Below are positions 18,649 through 28,120 of a stretch of 64,000 bases of DNA, piece by piece. A program made the translations under genes and the position numbers. The notes under the pieces were generated by a model, which saw only the letters and a list, made by a program, of their open reading frames with translations, ran no database searches and was not told where the DNA came from. This DNA is from Planctomycetia bacterium (GTDB taxonomy: Bacteria > Planctomycetota > Planctomycetia > Pirellulales > PNKZ01): NCBI GenBank assembly GCA_021413845.1, contig JAIOPP010000021.1, positions 1-64,000 of the forward strand, read 5' to 3'. Every line of letters starts with the position of its first letter. Positions within the stretch are counted from its first letter, which is position 1.

Positions 18649-19650
18649 ATGCGCTCTACTCGAATCTACGCTCTAGAAATTTACGCTGCGACCATCTCGA
18701 CGCTGATCTTCGGCGGCCTCTCGGCGTCCACCGTCGCGGCGGCCGATAAGCTGCCGACGTTCACGACCATCGCCGAGGCAGGCGACGATTACTTCTTCCA
18801 AGGCGAGTTCAGCGGCAACGTCGCTTCCTACGGCCGGTGCGGGCTACAGGTCATCGCCGAAGGTAAGAACCAGTTTCGCGGCATCTTGCTTCCCGGAGGA
18901 CTTCCCGGCGAAGGTTGGAATCACGCGCAGCGCATCGAGTTTCTCGGCGCGCGCGAAGGCTCGAAGATGCAACTCTCCGCTGCCGGCACGGTCATCGATG
19001 TCCAAGTCGGCACGGCCGTGATTCGCGATCCGTCGGGCCGGCAACTGGGAGTTTTGCGCCGGGCCTCGCGCGTCAGTCCGACGATGGGCCTTGCGGCACC
19101 GCAAAACGCAGTCGTGCTCTTCAACGGCACGTCGACGTCGGAGTTCGATCCGCGTGCGAAGATCGCGCCGAACGGCTCGTTGATGCACGGCACGGAAACG
19201 AAGCGGACGGTGAAGGACTTCCATCTGCATTTGGAATTCCGTCTCCCCTTCATGCCGACGGCCCGCGGTCAAGCGCGGGGGAATAGCGGCGTCTACATTC
19301 AAAAACGCTACGAGGTTCAGATTCTCGATTCGTTCGGGCTCGAAGGCATTCACAACGAGTGTGCAGGCCTTTATAAAACAAAAGCGCCGGACACGAACCT
19401 CTGCCTGCCGCCGCTGGCGTGGCAAACCTACGATATCGATTTCCGGGCCGCACGCTTCGACACAGCCGGAAAGAAGGTCGCCGATGCTCGGATCACGGTC
19501 GTACATAACGGCTATCCGGTGCATAGCGACGTCGCGATTCCGAACAAGACCGGCGGCGGATCGCAAGAAGGCCCGCAAGCGTTGCCGATTTTGTTGCAAG
19601 ACCACGGCAACCCGATCGAGTATCGCAACATTTGGATCGTGAATCGGTAG
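18649..19650 (+). CDS. Exported two-part DUF1080 protein
   Basis: A 333-residue protein with an N-terminal export signal (about residues 1-31). Residues ~35-150 form an extra N-terminal domain (YFFQGEFSGNVASYGRCGLQ) that recurs before DUF1080 domains in planctomycetes. The DUF1080 domain follows, with NAVVLFNGTSTSEF, HLHLEFRLPFMP, ARGNSGVYIQKRYEVQILDS and LQDHGNPIEYRNIWIV. A role in extracellular sugar or polysaccharide breakdown is inferred from the family. It is divergent from another DUF1080 gene, and 21 bp upstream of a membrane protein gene with which it may be co-transcribed. Confidence 0.82.
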   Translation: MRSTRIYALEIYAATISTLIFGGLSASTVAAADKLPTFTTIAEAGDDYFFQGEFSGNVASYGRCGLQVIAEGKNQFRGILLPGGLPGEGWNHAQRIEFLGAREGSKMQLSAAGTVIDVQVGTAVIRDPSGRQLGVLRRASRVSPTMGLAAPQNAVVLFNGTSTSEFDPRAKIAPNGSLMHGTETKRTVKDFHLHLEFRLPFMPTARGQARGNSGVYIQKRYEVQILDSFGLEGIHNECAGLYKTKAPDTNLCLPPLAWQTYDIDFRAARFDTAGKKVADARITVVHNGYPVHSDVAIPNKTGGGSQEGPQALPILLQDHGNPIEYRNIWIVNR

Positions 19651-19671
19651 TCTGCAGATCGGAAGCGGCGC

Positions 19672-21246
19672 ATGGCAGGAGCCTCGAACCCCGTCCGTTA
19701 TTGTCGACGATTCGCTTACGTCTCGGTGTCGATCTTGCTGCTGGTTTCTCTCGTCCGTCTCGGCGGCGAGTTGCAACGTCGGGCTGCATTTCCCTGGGAT
19801 CTGCTCACCTGCTTCGAATCGCCGCACCTCGCGGCTCTCATCAAGCTCCGGCAAGGGGTCCCGCTCTATGGCCCGGCGAGCGATGCCGATTCCGAGCCGT
19901 ATCCACCTCTGACGGCTTGGCTCACTTACGCAACGCTAAAGCCCATCGGCTACGAGCTCGATATTCGCGGTGCGCGCGGCGTCGCGATCGGCATCACGCT
20001 GCTGACGACCGTCCTCGCCACTGCCATCATAGGGCGCATCTTGAAAACGCCGGCGATCTCTTCGGCGACTCGTCGCTGGATGCTGCCGGCGATCGGAGCC
20101 GCTTCGTTCCTGATGCTGCACCGGTGCCTGACCTCGGACCAACCGCATCCCGACAACCTGCATATTTTGCACGCCATCGTGCTGCTGCCGCTCTGTTTGA
20201 AGTCGGCGGCCGGCGATCGGATCGGGCCGTGGATCGCTGCGGCGCTCTGGGCATCGCTCGGGATCCTCACGAAACAAACGGCGGCATTCGCGCCTTTGGC
20301 CGTCGTCGCCATGCTGCTCACAAGCAACTTGCTTGATCGACGCCGGCGCCGGCTGCTTCTCGCGCTCACCCTCGTTGTCGGCGCGATCGTCGTCGGCTGG
20401 TTGTTCTCCGATCCAGCGCGCGACTTCCATTTGCGCACGGCCCTCGGGGCGCACTCGCTCGATTTCAGCCGTCTCGGGCTTTTCTTCACCGATTCGACGC
20501 CGATTCGCTTCTTTCCTCGCGTGCTCTTGCTGCTCATCGCCATGCTCGGCGTCCGCAAGTTTTTTCGCGAGCCGACTACGCGATCGTTCGCGTTCGCCTG
20601 GGGCGCGATCGGGTTCTTCGAGGTGCTACCGGCGATCGCCGGCTTCATCAAGCTCGGCGGCAACTTCAACAACCTAGGGATCATCGACTTCTGGCTGTTC
20701 CTGATCGCGGCCCCCTATCTGCTCCGTTTCGCGACAGCGGATAGCGAACCGAACGAGCTCCCCTTCGCCGAACGCCGGCGGCGCCTCGTCTCGATCGGAG
20801 CGACGATCGTGTGTTGCTGGTTCGTCGGCGCGTTGTGGCCGAACAAGCTCGTGCCGAACGAGCACGCTTATCGTCTCTGTCGCGACGTCGAACAGCGAGT
20901 GCGCGACGACGTCGCGGCCGGCCGGCGCATCTGGCTTACGGCCGGCCTCGCGTTTCGCTTACGCGCGGGAGACGACTCCCCACCGCGCGACCTCGGCATC
21001 GCGCTCTGGACGTTGGAAAACGGCCCGAGCGCGGCCTTAGAGTCGGGCATTCGACGCCGGCTCGCCGACGGCTACTACGATCGCGTCTACGATTTCTTCC
21101 CGTGGGATCTGAAGACCCGCACGGACCTCGACGCACGCTACGAAAAAGTTGCGACGATACGCGGGGCCGGCTATTCGACGTTCGACGAATACCGCGGCAT
21201 CCAACCGTTCGTGAACCGCTGCACGATCTACGATCGCAAACGATAG
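19672..21246 (+). CDS. GT-C-like multi-pass membrane protein
   Basis: A 524-residue protein with about ten membrane helices in its first ~400 residues and a soluble C-terminal tail. The first loop, FPWDLLTCFESPHLAALIKL and the following EPYPPLTAW, resembles the acidic loop and PP motif of dolichyl-phosphate-mannose/PMT-like GT-C transferases (glycosyltransferase family 39 and relatives). LTKQTAAFAPLA in a central helix is also typical. Transfer of a lipid-linked sugar is plausible but unproven. It follows the DUF1080 gene closely and converges with the RsmC-like gene 16 bp later. Confidence 0.6.
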   Translation: MAGASNPVRYCRRFAYVSVSILLLVSLVRLGGELQRRAAFPWDLLTCFESPHLAALIKLRQGVPLYGPASDADSEPYPPLTAWLTYATLKPIGYELDIRGARGVAIGITLLTTVLATAIIGRILKTPAISSATRRWMLPAIGAASFLMLHRCLTSDQPHPDNLHILHAIVLLPLCLKSAAGDRIGPWIAAALWASLGILTKQTAAFAPLAVVAMLLTSNLLDRRRRRLLLALTLVVGAIVVGWLFSDPARDFHLRTALGAHSLDFSRLGLFFTDSTPIRFFPRVLLLLIAMLGVRKFFREPTTRSFAFAWGAIGFFEVLPAIAGFIKLGGNFNNLGIIDFWLFLIAAPYLLRFATADSEPNELPFAERRRRLVSIGATIVCCWFVGALWPNKLVPNEHAYRLCRDVEQRVRDDVAAGRRIWLTAGLAFRLRAGDDSPPRDLGIALWTLENGPSAALESGIRRRLADGYYDRVYDFFPWDLKTRTDLDARYEKVATIRGAGYSTFDEYRGIQPFVNRCTIYDRKR

Positions 21247-21262
21247 CGCTGCGACGATTTCG

Positions 21263-22399
21263 CTACGGCTTCACGGCGTAGAAGACCGTATAAGTCTTCA
21301 CGAGTTCCGACTTCACGCGTGAAAACCGTTCGGGCAAGTTTTCCTCGAACCACTCCGGCAGCTTCGTCACCATCAGCAGCCGGCCGCCGGGCTGGAGCGC
21401 GTCGAATGCCGAGCTCACGAATAACTCCGCGATCCGAAAGTCGGCGTAGTACGGTGGATTGCCGAGCGCGAGATCGAACGTGCCCGGCTGGTGAACCTTG
21501 CCCGCCGGTTCGAGTCGCGCTTCGAACCGCTCGACGACATGATTCCGCTTGGCGTTCGCGCGCGTGCAGGCGACGGCCCGTGCGTTGGAGTCGATCGCTT
21601 CGACGGTGATGCCGTCGGCTCGACAAGCGGCCGCGAGCCCGACCGTCCCCCAACCGCAACCGATATCCAGCACGCGATCGCCGGCGGCAACGGTCATCGC
21701 TTCCATCAAACGCCGCGCGCCGGGATCGACGCGGCGATGTGAGAACACGCCCGGCCGAGTCGCGGCCGATAGCAAACGTTCGCCGTCGCGGAACGCGAAC
21801 TCCGCCTGAAAGTCTCGCGCGCGCTTCAAGGGTCCGGTTCGCTGGACGACGTAAATCGCACCGTCGTCGGCGTCGAAGCGCCTTACTTTGCCGCCGAGCG
21901 CCTGCGCCATTTCGTGCAACCAGACGTCGCGCGGATTGTCCGTGGATGCGAGCAGCAAACCGCCCGAGCGGAGCGCTCGATACGCTTGCTGCAACTGCTC
22001 GCGCGTCAACTCCGCATCCCCTCGCGACGACAGAGGGAGTGCGACAACGTCCCAAGCGTTCGGCGATTCGCTTCCCGTCTCGATATCGCCCTCCACGACG
22101 AGGTCGGCGGAGCAGCGCAACGACAAGTTCGCCGGTCGAGCTTTCGTCCCGTTTCCGTCGAGGGCTCGTTCCGCAAGACCGAGCAGATAGGCATCGAGAT
22201 AATAACACTCGACCGCGGCCGATGGATAGCGTTCGGCGACGAACTGCGCCAACTGCGCGCGTCCGTTCGAGGTGACGAGCACCCGCTCGACGCTTCGCTC
22301 GCCGACTGCCTCCGGCCAGCGATCGATCAGCAGCCGCTCGCTGGTCTTCGGCGGAAGCGAAACGGGCGGCAGTTCATCGGACGGAGAGGTGTTCTTCAT
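21263..22399 (-). CDS. RsmC/RlmG-like class I SAM methyltransferase
   Basis: A 378-residue protein with two Rossmann-type halves, as in the rRNA guanine-N2 methyltransferases RsmC and RlmG. The N-terminal half (~1-195) lacks SAM motifs. The C-terminal half has the SAM loop VLDIGCGWGTVGLAA, an acidic ribose-binding EAIDSN, and NPPYY, the NPPY motif of enzymes that methylate exocyclic amino groups. FAFRDGERLLSAATRPGVFSHRRVD matches the RsmC linker with FS..R.D. Methylation of 16S or 23S rRNA guanine is likely; which base cannot be decided here. Confidence 0.8.
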   Translation of the reverse strand: MKNTSPSDELPPVSLPPKTSERLLIDRWPEAVGERSVERVLVTSNGRAQLAQFVAERYPSAAVECYYLDAYLLGLAERALDGNGTKARPANLSLRCSADLVVEGDIETGSESPNAWDVVALPLSSRGDAELTREQLQQAYRALRSGGLLLASTDNPRDVWLHEMAQALGGKVRRFDADDGAIYVVQRTGPLKRARDFQAEFAFRDGERLLSAATRPGVFSHRRVDPGARRLMEAMTVAAGDRVLDIGCGWGTVGLAAACRADGITVEAIDSNARAVACTRANAKRNHVVERFEARLEPAGKVHQPGTFDLALGNPPYYADFRIAELFVSSAFDALQPGGRLLMVTKLPEWFEENLPERFSRVKSELVKTYTVFYAVKP

Positions 22400-22478
22400 C
22401 CGATCCAGACTAATCGAAATCGCCGTCGACGACGAGCCGCCACGCGTGAGACGAAGAATCCCTTACCCGTCTAATCTC

Positions 22479-23825
22479 TTAGCCATCTAAGCCTTGCAAG
22501 ACCCCGGTCGAGTCGCCGAGGAACGGCACGTCGACATCGACCCGATCGAGCATCGCCATCCACAGATTGTTGAGCGGCGTTTCGTCGGGATAACGAATGT
22601 GTCGGCCGGTCTTTACCGTTCCGCCGCCGCCACCCGCGAGCAAGATCGGCAAGTCGTTGTGGTTGTGCCGATTGCCGTCGGAGTTGCCGCTGCCGTAAGC
22701 GAGCAAGCAATTGTCCAACAGCGTGCCGTTTCCTTCGCGCACGCTCTTGAGCTTCCCGAGCAAGTACGCGAACTGCGACGTATTGAATCGGTCGATCTTG
22801 CGAATCTTTTCCTTCTTCGTTTCGTCGTTGCCGTGATGCGAGAGTTCGTGATGCCCTTCCGAGACCCCGATGAATTTGTACGGAACGCTGCTCCCCTCGT
22901 TGGCGATGACGAAGGTGCAAATGCGCGTCACATCGGTTTGGAACGCCAGCACCATCAGGTCGCACATCAAGCGGATCTTTTCTTCGCGCTCGTTCGTCGT
23001 GCCGAGGATCGTGGGATACTCGGGTGCCGTGATCGGCGGGAGCTTCGCGGCCCGTTCGATGCGCAACTCGACGTCGCGCACGGACGATAAATACTCGTCG
23101 AGCTTGCGCAGGTCGTGACCGCCGAGCGTCTTCTCTAAGTCTTTCGCATCTTCCATCACGGCATCAAGCACGCTCCGGCGCCGACGGCGCGATTGCTCTT
23201 GCTCGGCGCCGGTATCGGCCTTGAACATCCGCTCGAAGACGAGCTTCGGGTTCACTTCCTTAGGCACCGGCGTCGTCGCCGAGCGCCACGACATCGTCGA
23301 GGAATAGACGCAGCTGTAGCCCGAGTCACAATTGCCGGCCATGCCCCCTTGCTCGATGCCGATCTCAAGCGACGGGAGTCGGGTTCGATCGCCGATTCGG
23401 CTCGCCGCGAGTTGATCGACCGAAACCCCGGTCCGAATATCGGTGCCGTCGGTCTTACGCGGTTGCGCGCCGGTGAGGAAGGCCCCCAGCGCGCGGGCAT
23501 GGTCTCCGCCGCCGTCGCCGTGCGGCCGAGCCTTATCGGCGGTGAGGCCGGTCAAGACGTTGAAATCACGGCGATGCTCCTTCAACGGCTCGAGGCAAGC
23601 GGTGAGTTCGTAGTCGCGGCCTTCGGTCTTGGGAGTCCAGTTCTCGATGTTCACGCCGTTCGGAACGTAGAGAAACGCCATGCGCTGCGGCGCCGCCGGG
23701 GCGGCACCTTTGACGACCGGCGCCGCACCCCAAGCCGCGAACGGGCCCATCGCTTCGAGCCACGGCAAAGCAACGGCCGTGCCGAGCCCTCGAAGTAGCG
23801 TGCGGCGAGAAAGTGGGTTAGCCAT
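22479..23825 (-). CDS. Exported DUF1552 protein
   Basis: A 448-residue protein of the planctomycete DUF1552 family, function unknown. It starts with a twin-arginine signal, SRRTLLRGLGTAVALPWLEA, so export in folded form through Tat is likely. Family phrases include FLYVPNGVNIENWTP, a GGGDHARALGAFLTG segment, and near the end LLAYGSGNSDGNRHNHNDLPILLAGG. It lies 39 bp downstream of the DUF1592-type cytochrome-like gene on the same strand; this pair recurs in planctomycete genomes and probably works together at the cell surface. Confidence 0.88.
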   Translation of the reverse strand: MANPLSRRTLLRGLGTAVALPWLEAMGPFAAWGAAPVVKGAAPAAPQRMAFLYVPNGVNIENWTPKTEGRDYELTACLEPLKEHRRDFNVLTGLTADKARPHGDGGGDHARALGAFLTGAQPRKTDGTDIRTGVSVDQLAASRIGDRTRLPSLEIGIEQGGMAGNCDSGYSCVYSSTMSWRSATTPVPKEVNPKLVFERMFKADTGAEQEQSRRRRRSVLDAVMEDAKDLEKTLGGHDLRKLDEYLSSVRDVELRIERAAKLPPITAPEYPTILGTTNEREEKIRLMCDLMVLAFQTDVTRICTFVIANEGSSVPYKFIGVSEGHHELSHHGNDETKKEKIRKIDRFNTSQFAYLLGKLKSVREGNGTLLDNCLLAYGSGNSDGNRHNHNDLPILLAGGGGGTVKTGRHIRYPDETPLNNLWMAMLDRVDVDVPFLGDSTGVLQGLDG

Positions 23826-23864
23826 CGTGGTCGCTCCGTGAAATCTGATTTTCTAACTCTGAAA

Positions 23865-26369
23865 CTACTCGCCGGCCGTGTCGTTGATTCCGCGGCGCAG
23901 GCGGAACGGTTCGCTGCGTACGATCTCGGTGCAGAGCGCCGAGAATTTATAATCGTTCTTTTTCAACGTCGCGACGACCTGATCGATCGCGCGAGCGTCG
24001 TAGTATTCCAAGCCTCGGCCGAGGGCAAACGTCAGCATCTTCTCGGCTAGGCAGCGGGCAAACTTATCTCGATCGGCAACCAGAATCTTTCGCAGTTCGC
24101 TCGGGCCGTGAAACTTCTCGCCGGTCGGCAGCTTGCCCGACGGATCGATCGCGGCTCCTTCGTCTTCCAAGCGATACGCCCCGATGGCGTCGAAGTTCTC
24201 GAAAGCGAAGCCGAGTTGATCCATCTTCGCATGGCAACCTGCGCAAGCCGGGTTCGCGCGATGCTGCTCCATGCGCTGCCGCAGCGTGCCGGTCAGCTTG
24301 TCTTTTTGTTGTTCCAGCTCGGGCACATCGGGCGGAGGCGGTGGCGGAGGCTCGCCGAGAATCTGTTCGAGCACCCATTTGCCACGCTTCACCGGAGAGG
24401 TGCGCGTCGTGTTCGAGGAGACGGTGAGGATGCCGGCCTGCGTGAGAATGCCGCCGCGGATGCCGTCGGCCAGCGTCACCCGTTCCCACTCGGAATCGCT
24501 GAACATGCGCTTGCCGCCGGGGACCCACTTCTTCGTATTCTTCGTGTTCCCCTTCGTATCGGCGACGCCGTAAAACTTCGCGAGCGACGCGTTCATGTAA
24601 GTGAAGTCGGAGTCGATCAAGTCGACGATGCTTCGATCTTCGCGGATGATCGCTTCCAAGAAAAGTTGCGTCTCTTTGAACATCGCCTGCCGGAGCGGCT
24701 CTTTGAAATTCGGGAAAGTCGTCGGGTCGGGAGCATGCGTCTTCAGCCGGCCCAGCTGCAACCACTGCATCGCGAATTGCTCCACGAGCGCGCTGCTCTT
24801 CGGATCGGCCAGCATCCGGCGCACATGACTGTCGAGGTTCTTCGTCAGCTCGTTCTTCCGCGCAGCGGCGAAGAGCGCGTCGTCGGGCATGCTGCTCCAG
24901 AGGAAGTAGCTCAAGCGCGAAGCCAGCTGGAATTCGTCGAGCGGGCGAGTCTCTAAGGCGGTCGGACGGTCGTCGAGTTCGGCGCGAAATAGGAACTTCG
25001 GACTCGCCAGCACCACTTCGATGGCGAGTTGCAAACCGGCTTCCCACTTTTCGCCGCGGGCTTCCGCATCGGCGACGACCTTCACCAAGCGATCGACTTC
25101 GATCTTCGTCGCAGGCCGCCGAAACGCGCGCGAGGCGAACCGGCTCAGGATCTCCTGAGTTCGTTCCGCTTGCGTCTTACCCGTCGAGTCTAAGAGCCGG
25201 CGCATCGCAAACGGGCGCGTATCGACCGGCCCGTCGAGCGACAACGAGTTGAGAAACAGTTCGGCGTCGGGCGTCCCTTCTTCGGTCTTCACCAAAGCGA
25301 CGCCGAGGCGCTCGAGCCCTGGAATCTCTGTCACTTTCACATCGAAGATCTGCGGTTTCTTCGGATCGCGACCGGTGACTTCGAGCGTCTCCAGAATGCG
25401 AATGCGGCCGAACCGCGGAGAGCCGGCTTCGAGCAACTTCGCCACCTCTTCCGGCTTCGAGGGGTCGGCCAGTTGAGAGCCCGACGCGAAGACCGCGATC
25501 TTTACCGGCAGTTGATCGGCCCGAGCGCCGTAGCAACTGATGTTGAAGCGATACTCGTCGTTCGGCGCTACTCGATACTGCGCGAAGAGGGGACCGGTCA
25601 GCGACATTTCTTTCGCCGGCTTCGTCGACAGGATGCGGAAGTTGCCCGAGAAGTTTTGCTTACCGGCGGGATCGCGCCCCTTGAGATACACTCGGCGTAC
25701 CGTCGGCTTCGGCAACTCCGTCGGCATGACCTTTTTCGCGATCTGTTCGGCCGCCGCGAGATAGCGCTCCATCAGCACCGGCGACATCGAAAGGACATCG
25801 CCGATGTTGTCGAAGCCGTGCCCGACGTCGTCGGCCGGGAAGTCTTCCGAAACGTGCGCATCGAGACCGTAGAAAAGATCGCGGATCGTGTAGTCATATT
25901 CCACACGGTTGAGCCGGCGCATCGTGACGCGGCCCGGGTCCGGCGCGGCGTTCCGATCGTAGTCGTCGAAGATCTTGCGGACGGCGGCGACGAACTGCTG
26001 CGTCTCCGCGGTCGTCGGTTGCGGCCTCTTCTCCGGAGGCATCGCTTGCGACTCGACCATCTCGAGCAGGTTTTCCCACGACTTCCGCTTACGAAGTACA
26101 TCGCTCGCGCTGCGCACATTCGCCAGGGCTAGGCCTGCCTTCGGATTATCGCCGCTATGGCATTCGACGCAGTGCTTCGTGAGATACGGCTGAATCGGCA
26201 GAGACTCGGCCGACTTCGCTGGCGGGTTCGCCGCCGTAGCGATCGTTGACAACCGACTCGCAGGCCCTAGCAACCCACCGGCGGCGATCAAGGCGCACGT
26301 GGCCGCCAGCGCGAGGGCAACCGCGCGCGCAGCAAACGAACGAACCAAGATGCTTGGAGATGGTTTCAT
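23865..26369 (-). CDS. Exported DUF1592-type protein with CxxCH haem-like motifs
   Basis: An 834-residue protein with an N-terminal signal or membrane segment (~14-33). A planctomycete-cytochrome-like motif CVECH lies at residues 67-71. It is followed by the DUF1587/1595/1592/1588/1585 series: RRLNRVEYDYTIRDLF, RAFRRPATKIEVDRLV, FQLASRLSYFLWSSMPDD, GGILTQAGILTVSSN and, close to the C-terminus, a second CAGCH before MDQLGFAFENFDAIGAYR. c-type haem attachment at CxxCH is expected, so a periplasmic redox role is plausible; the substrate is unknown. It heads a two-gene unit with the DUF1552 gene. Confidence 0.88.
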   Translation of the reverse strand: MKPSPSILVRSFAARAVALALAATCALIAAGGLLGPASRLSTIATAANPPAKSAESLPIQPYLTKHCVECHSGDNPKAGLALANVRSASDVLRKRKSWENLLEMVESQAMPPEKRPQPTTAETQQFVAAVRKIFDDYDRNAAPDPGRVTMRRLNRVEYDYTIRDLFYGLDAHVSEDFPADDVGHGFDNIGDVLSMSPVLMERYLAAAEQIAKKVMPTELPKPTVRRVYLKGRDPAGKQNFSGNFRILSTKPAKEMSLTGPLFAQYRVAPNDEYRFNISCYGARADQLPVKIAVFASGSQLADPSKPEEVAKLLEAGSPRFGRIRILETLEVTGRDPKKPQIFDVKVTEIPGLERLGVALVKTEEGTPDAELFLNSLSLDGPVDTRPFAMRRLLDSTGKTQAERTQEILSRFASRAFRRPATKIEVDRLVKVVADAEARGEKWEAGLQLAIEVVLASPKFLFRAELDDRPTALETRPLDEFQLASRLSYFLWSSMPDDALFAAARKNELTKNLDSHVRRMLADPKSSALVEQFAMQWLQLGRLKTHAPDPTTFPNFKEPLRQAMFKETQLFLEAIIREDRSIVDLIDSDFTYMNASLAKFYGVADTKGNTKNTKKWVPGGKRMFSDSEWERVTLADGIRGGILTQAGILTVSSNTTRTSPVKRGKWVLEQILGEPPPPPPPDVPELEQQKDKLTGTLRQRMEQHRANPACAGCHAKMDQLGFAFENFDAIGAYRLEDEGAAIDPSGKLPTGEKFHGPSELRKILVADRDKFARCLAEKMLTFALGRGLEYYDARAIDQVVATLKKNDYKFSALCTEIVRSEPFRLRRGINDTAGE

Positions 26370-26631
26370 CGAGGAAGAGGCAACAGAGTCGGCTTGCAGG
26401 GAGCAAGCCCGATCGGAGGTCGGCAGGATTTCGGTGGGCGGGCAAAGGGGAGGAGTAGCGGCGGGCGGTACGTCTATTGTAGCCGATGCGCGACGGCAGC
26501 GGCAACGGGAAAGAGGCGTTAAAGCCCGCCCTCACGAAGGGGATGAATCGACATAATTCGGCGATTTTGCGATGATCGGCCAGGCGACTTCGTGCGATGC
26601 TTCCGGTCGTCCGTGATGTTCCTTCGACGAC

Positions 26632-27570
26632 ATGGAAAGCGCGGTCGTTCCGATGGCTCTCTGGCTTGTGATCTTGATTCGCGTGGTCGCCAATCCGGCG
26701 GCGAACGTGTATCAGAAGTTGCTGACGCGCGACGGCGCGGCACCGATTCTGGTTATTTTCGTCTCACACCTTTTTCTGTCGTTCATCTGCGCACCGATTC
26801 TCTGCGTCGCGCCGACACCGCGCAGCTTCGACTTCTGGATCAACATCACGATCTGCGCGCTGCTGGCCGTCGCGTGCAATACGCTTCTCGTGCAAGCGCT
26901 GAAACTCGGCGACCTCTCGCTGCTCGGGCCGATCAACGCTTATAAGTCCGTCGTGAGCTTGCTGCCGAGCCTATTGCTGCTCGGCGAGTTCCCCAGCGCG
27001 GCGGCGCTCTGTGGAATCGCTTTGATCGTAGTCGGCAGCGTGCTGCTCGTCGGACGAAACGACTCCGCCGACTTCCCTGCCGGCGGTTCCTTTCGGTACG
27101 CCGCTAGGTTGAAGACTCTTTTTTATTCGCCCGGCGTGCGGTATCGGGTCGCGGCTTTGGTTCTCTCGGCAACCGAGGCGGCGTTTCTCAAGCGTGCCGT
27201 TTTGGCGTCGTCGCCGGCGATCGCGTTCGCTTGGTGGTCGATCTTAGGAGCCGCGGCTTCGGGCGCTGCGCTGGTGGTTTTGCAGCGGGGCCGATTTCGC
27301 GACGCCGTGTCCTGCCTCTCCGGCAAAGCCAACCTGAGGCGATTTATTTTCCTAACAATTGCGACCGGGCTTATGCAATATTGCACGATCGTCGCTCTCG
27401 ACGGCTTCCAAGTGGGTCCGCTGCTGGCTCTGTTTCAGATTTCGACCCTTTTAAGCGTGTTTTTCGGGCATCGTTTCTTCGGCGAGCCCCACTTTCTGCG
27501 CCGACTTTTCGGGTCGGCGATCATGGTCGCCGGGGCTGCGGTCGTCGTAGTTTGCCGGCAGAGCCCGTGA
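26632..27570 (+). CDS. EamA/DMT-type membrane transporter
   Basis: A 312-residue protein with about ten membrane helices arranged as two similar five-helix halves, the layout of the drug/metabolite transporter (EamA) superfamily. LGDLSLLGPINAYKSVVSLLPSLLLLGE in the first half, and GPLLALFQISTLLSVFFGHRFFGEPHFLRRLFGS in the second, correspond to the repeated EamA end motif. The substrate is unknown. The 262 bp upstream, between this gene and the divergent DUF1592 gene, show no other feature. Confidence 0.8.
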   Translation: MESAVVPMALWLVILIRVVANPAANVYQKLLTRDGAAPILVIFVSHLFLSFICAPILCVAPTPRSFDFWINITICALLAVACNTLLVQALKLGDLSLLGPINAYKSVVSLLPSLLLLGEFPSAAALCGIALIVVGSVLLVGRNDSADFPAGGSFRYAARLKTLFYSPGVRYRVAALVLSATEAAFLKRAVLASSPAIAFAWWSILGAAASGAALVVLQRGRFRDAVSCLSGKANLRRFIFLTIATGLMQYCTIVALDGFQVGPLLALFQISTLLSVFFGHRFFGEPHFLRRLFGSAIMVAGAAVVVVCRQSP

Positions 27571-27703
27571 GTCAGCCGAATTCATCCTATTATTTTTTTG
27601 CAATAAATGCGACGCGACCTGCGTCTTAGTGTTAGATATGAGAGCCCCCCTTTTGTCGGCACTCCTCACCGGCCCCTCATTTTCGCTTTCAAGGACAGCG
27701 GCG

Positions 27704-27922
27704 ATGCCTTATTGCAAATGCCCGCGCTGCGCGAATGTGGCCCATCTGCATCTTAAGATCTCGCGCTACGAGTGGTATCGGACGTATTTTCCAACGCACG
27801 ACCCTCGGCAGCCGGCGCCGGCGATTTGCGCTCGTTGCTGGGTGAAAGAACATGGCCTGGAGACCGGGGAACCTCTTCCTCCCCACCTGCGCGTGTTGGA
27901 ACAACAGCCGACGCATTCATAA
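27704..27922 (+). CDS. Small CxxC-type zinc-binding protein
   Basis: A 72-residue protein, MPYCKCPRC... with two pairs of cysteines (CKCPRC near the start and CARC at about residues 47-50) that could bind one zinc ion. The middle is rich in aromatic and charged residues. I do not recognise the family. An AAGGA box 8 bp before the ATG at 27704 supports this start over a longer frame from 27629. The upstream spacer 27571-27703 has an AT-rich patch but no clear promoter. Confidence 0.6.
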   Translation: MPYCKCPRCANVAHLHLKISRYEWYRTYFPTHDPRQPAPAICARCWVKEHGLETGEPLPPHLRVLEQQPTHS

Positions 27923-28120
27923 GCCCGCGGCATTCTTAGCCCGAGTTTGCGTCGCGCCCTCCTGCCGATCCGTTTCTTCGGGCGGAATCGATCAAGCGGA
28001 TTTTTAGCGATACTTCGGTCGTGCGGTGGTGTTTAAATAAGCATCCCACGAAGCGGCGCTTACCCGACGCGCTGATCCACGTCCCGCCGGCTTCACGGAT
28101 CGCTTTTGGAGGATGTCGGT

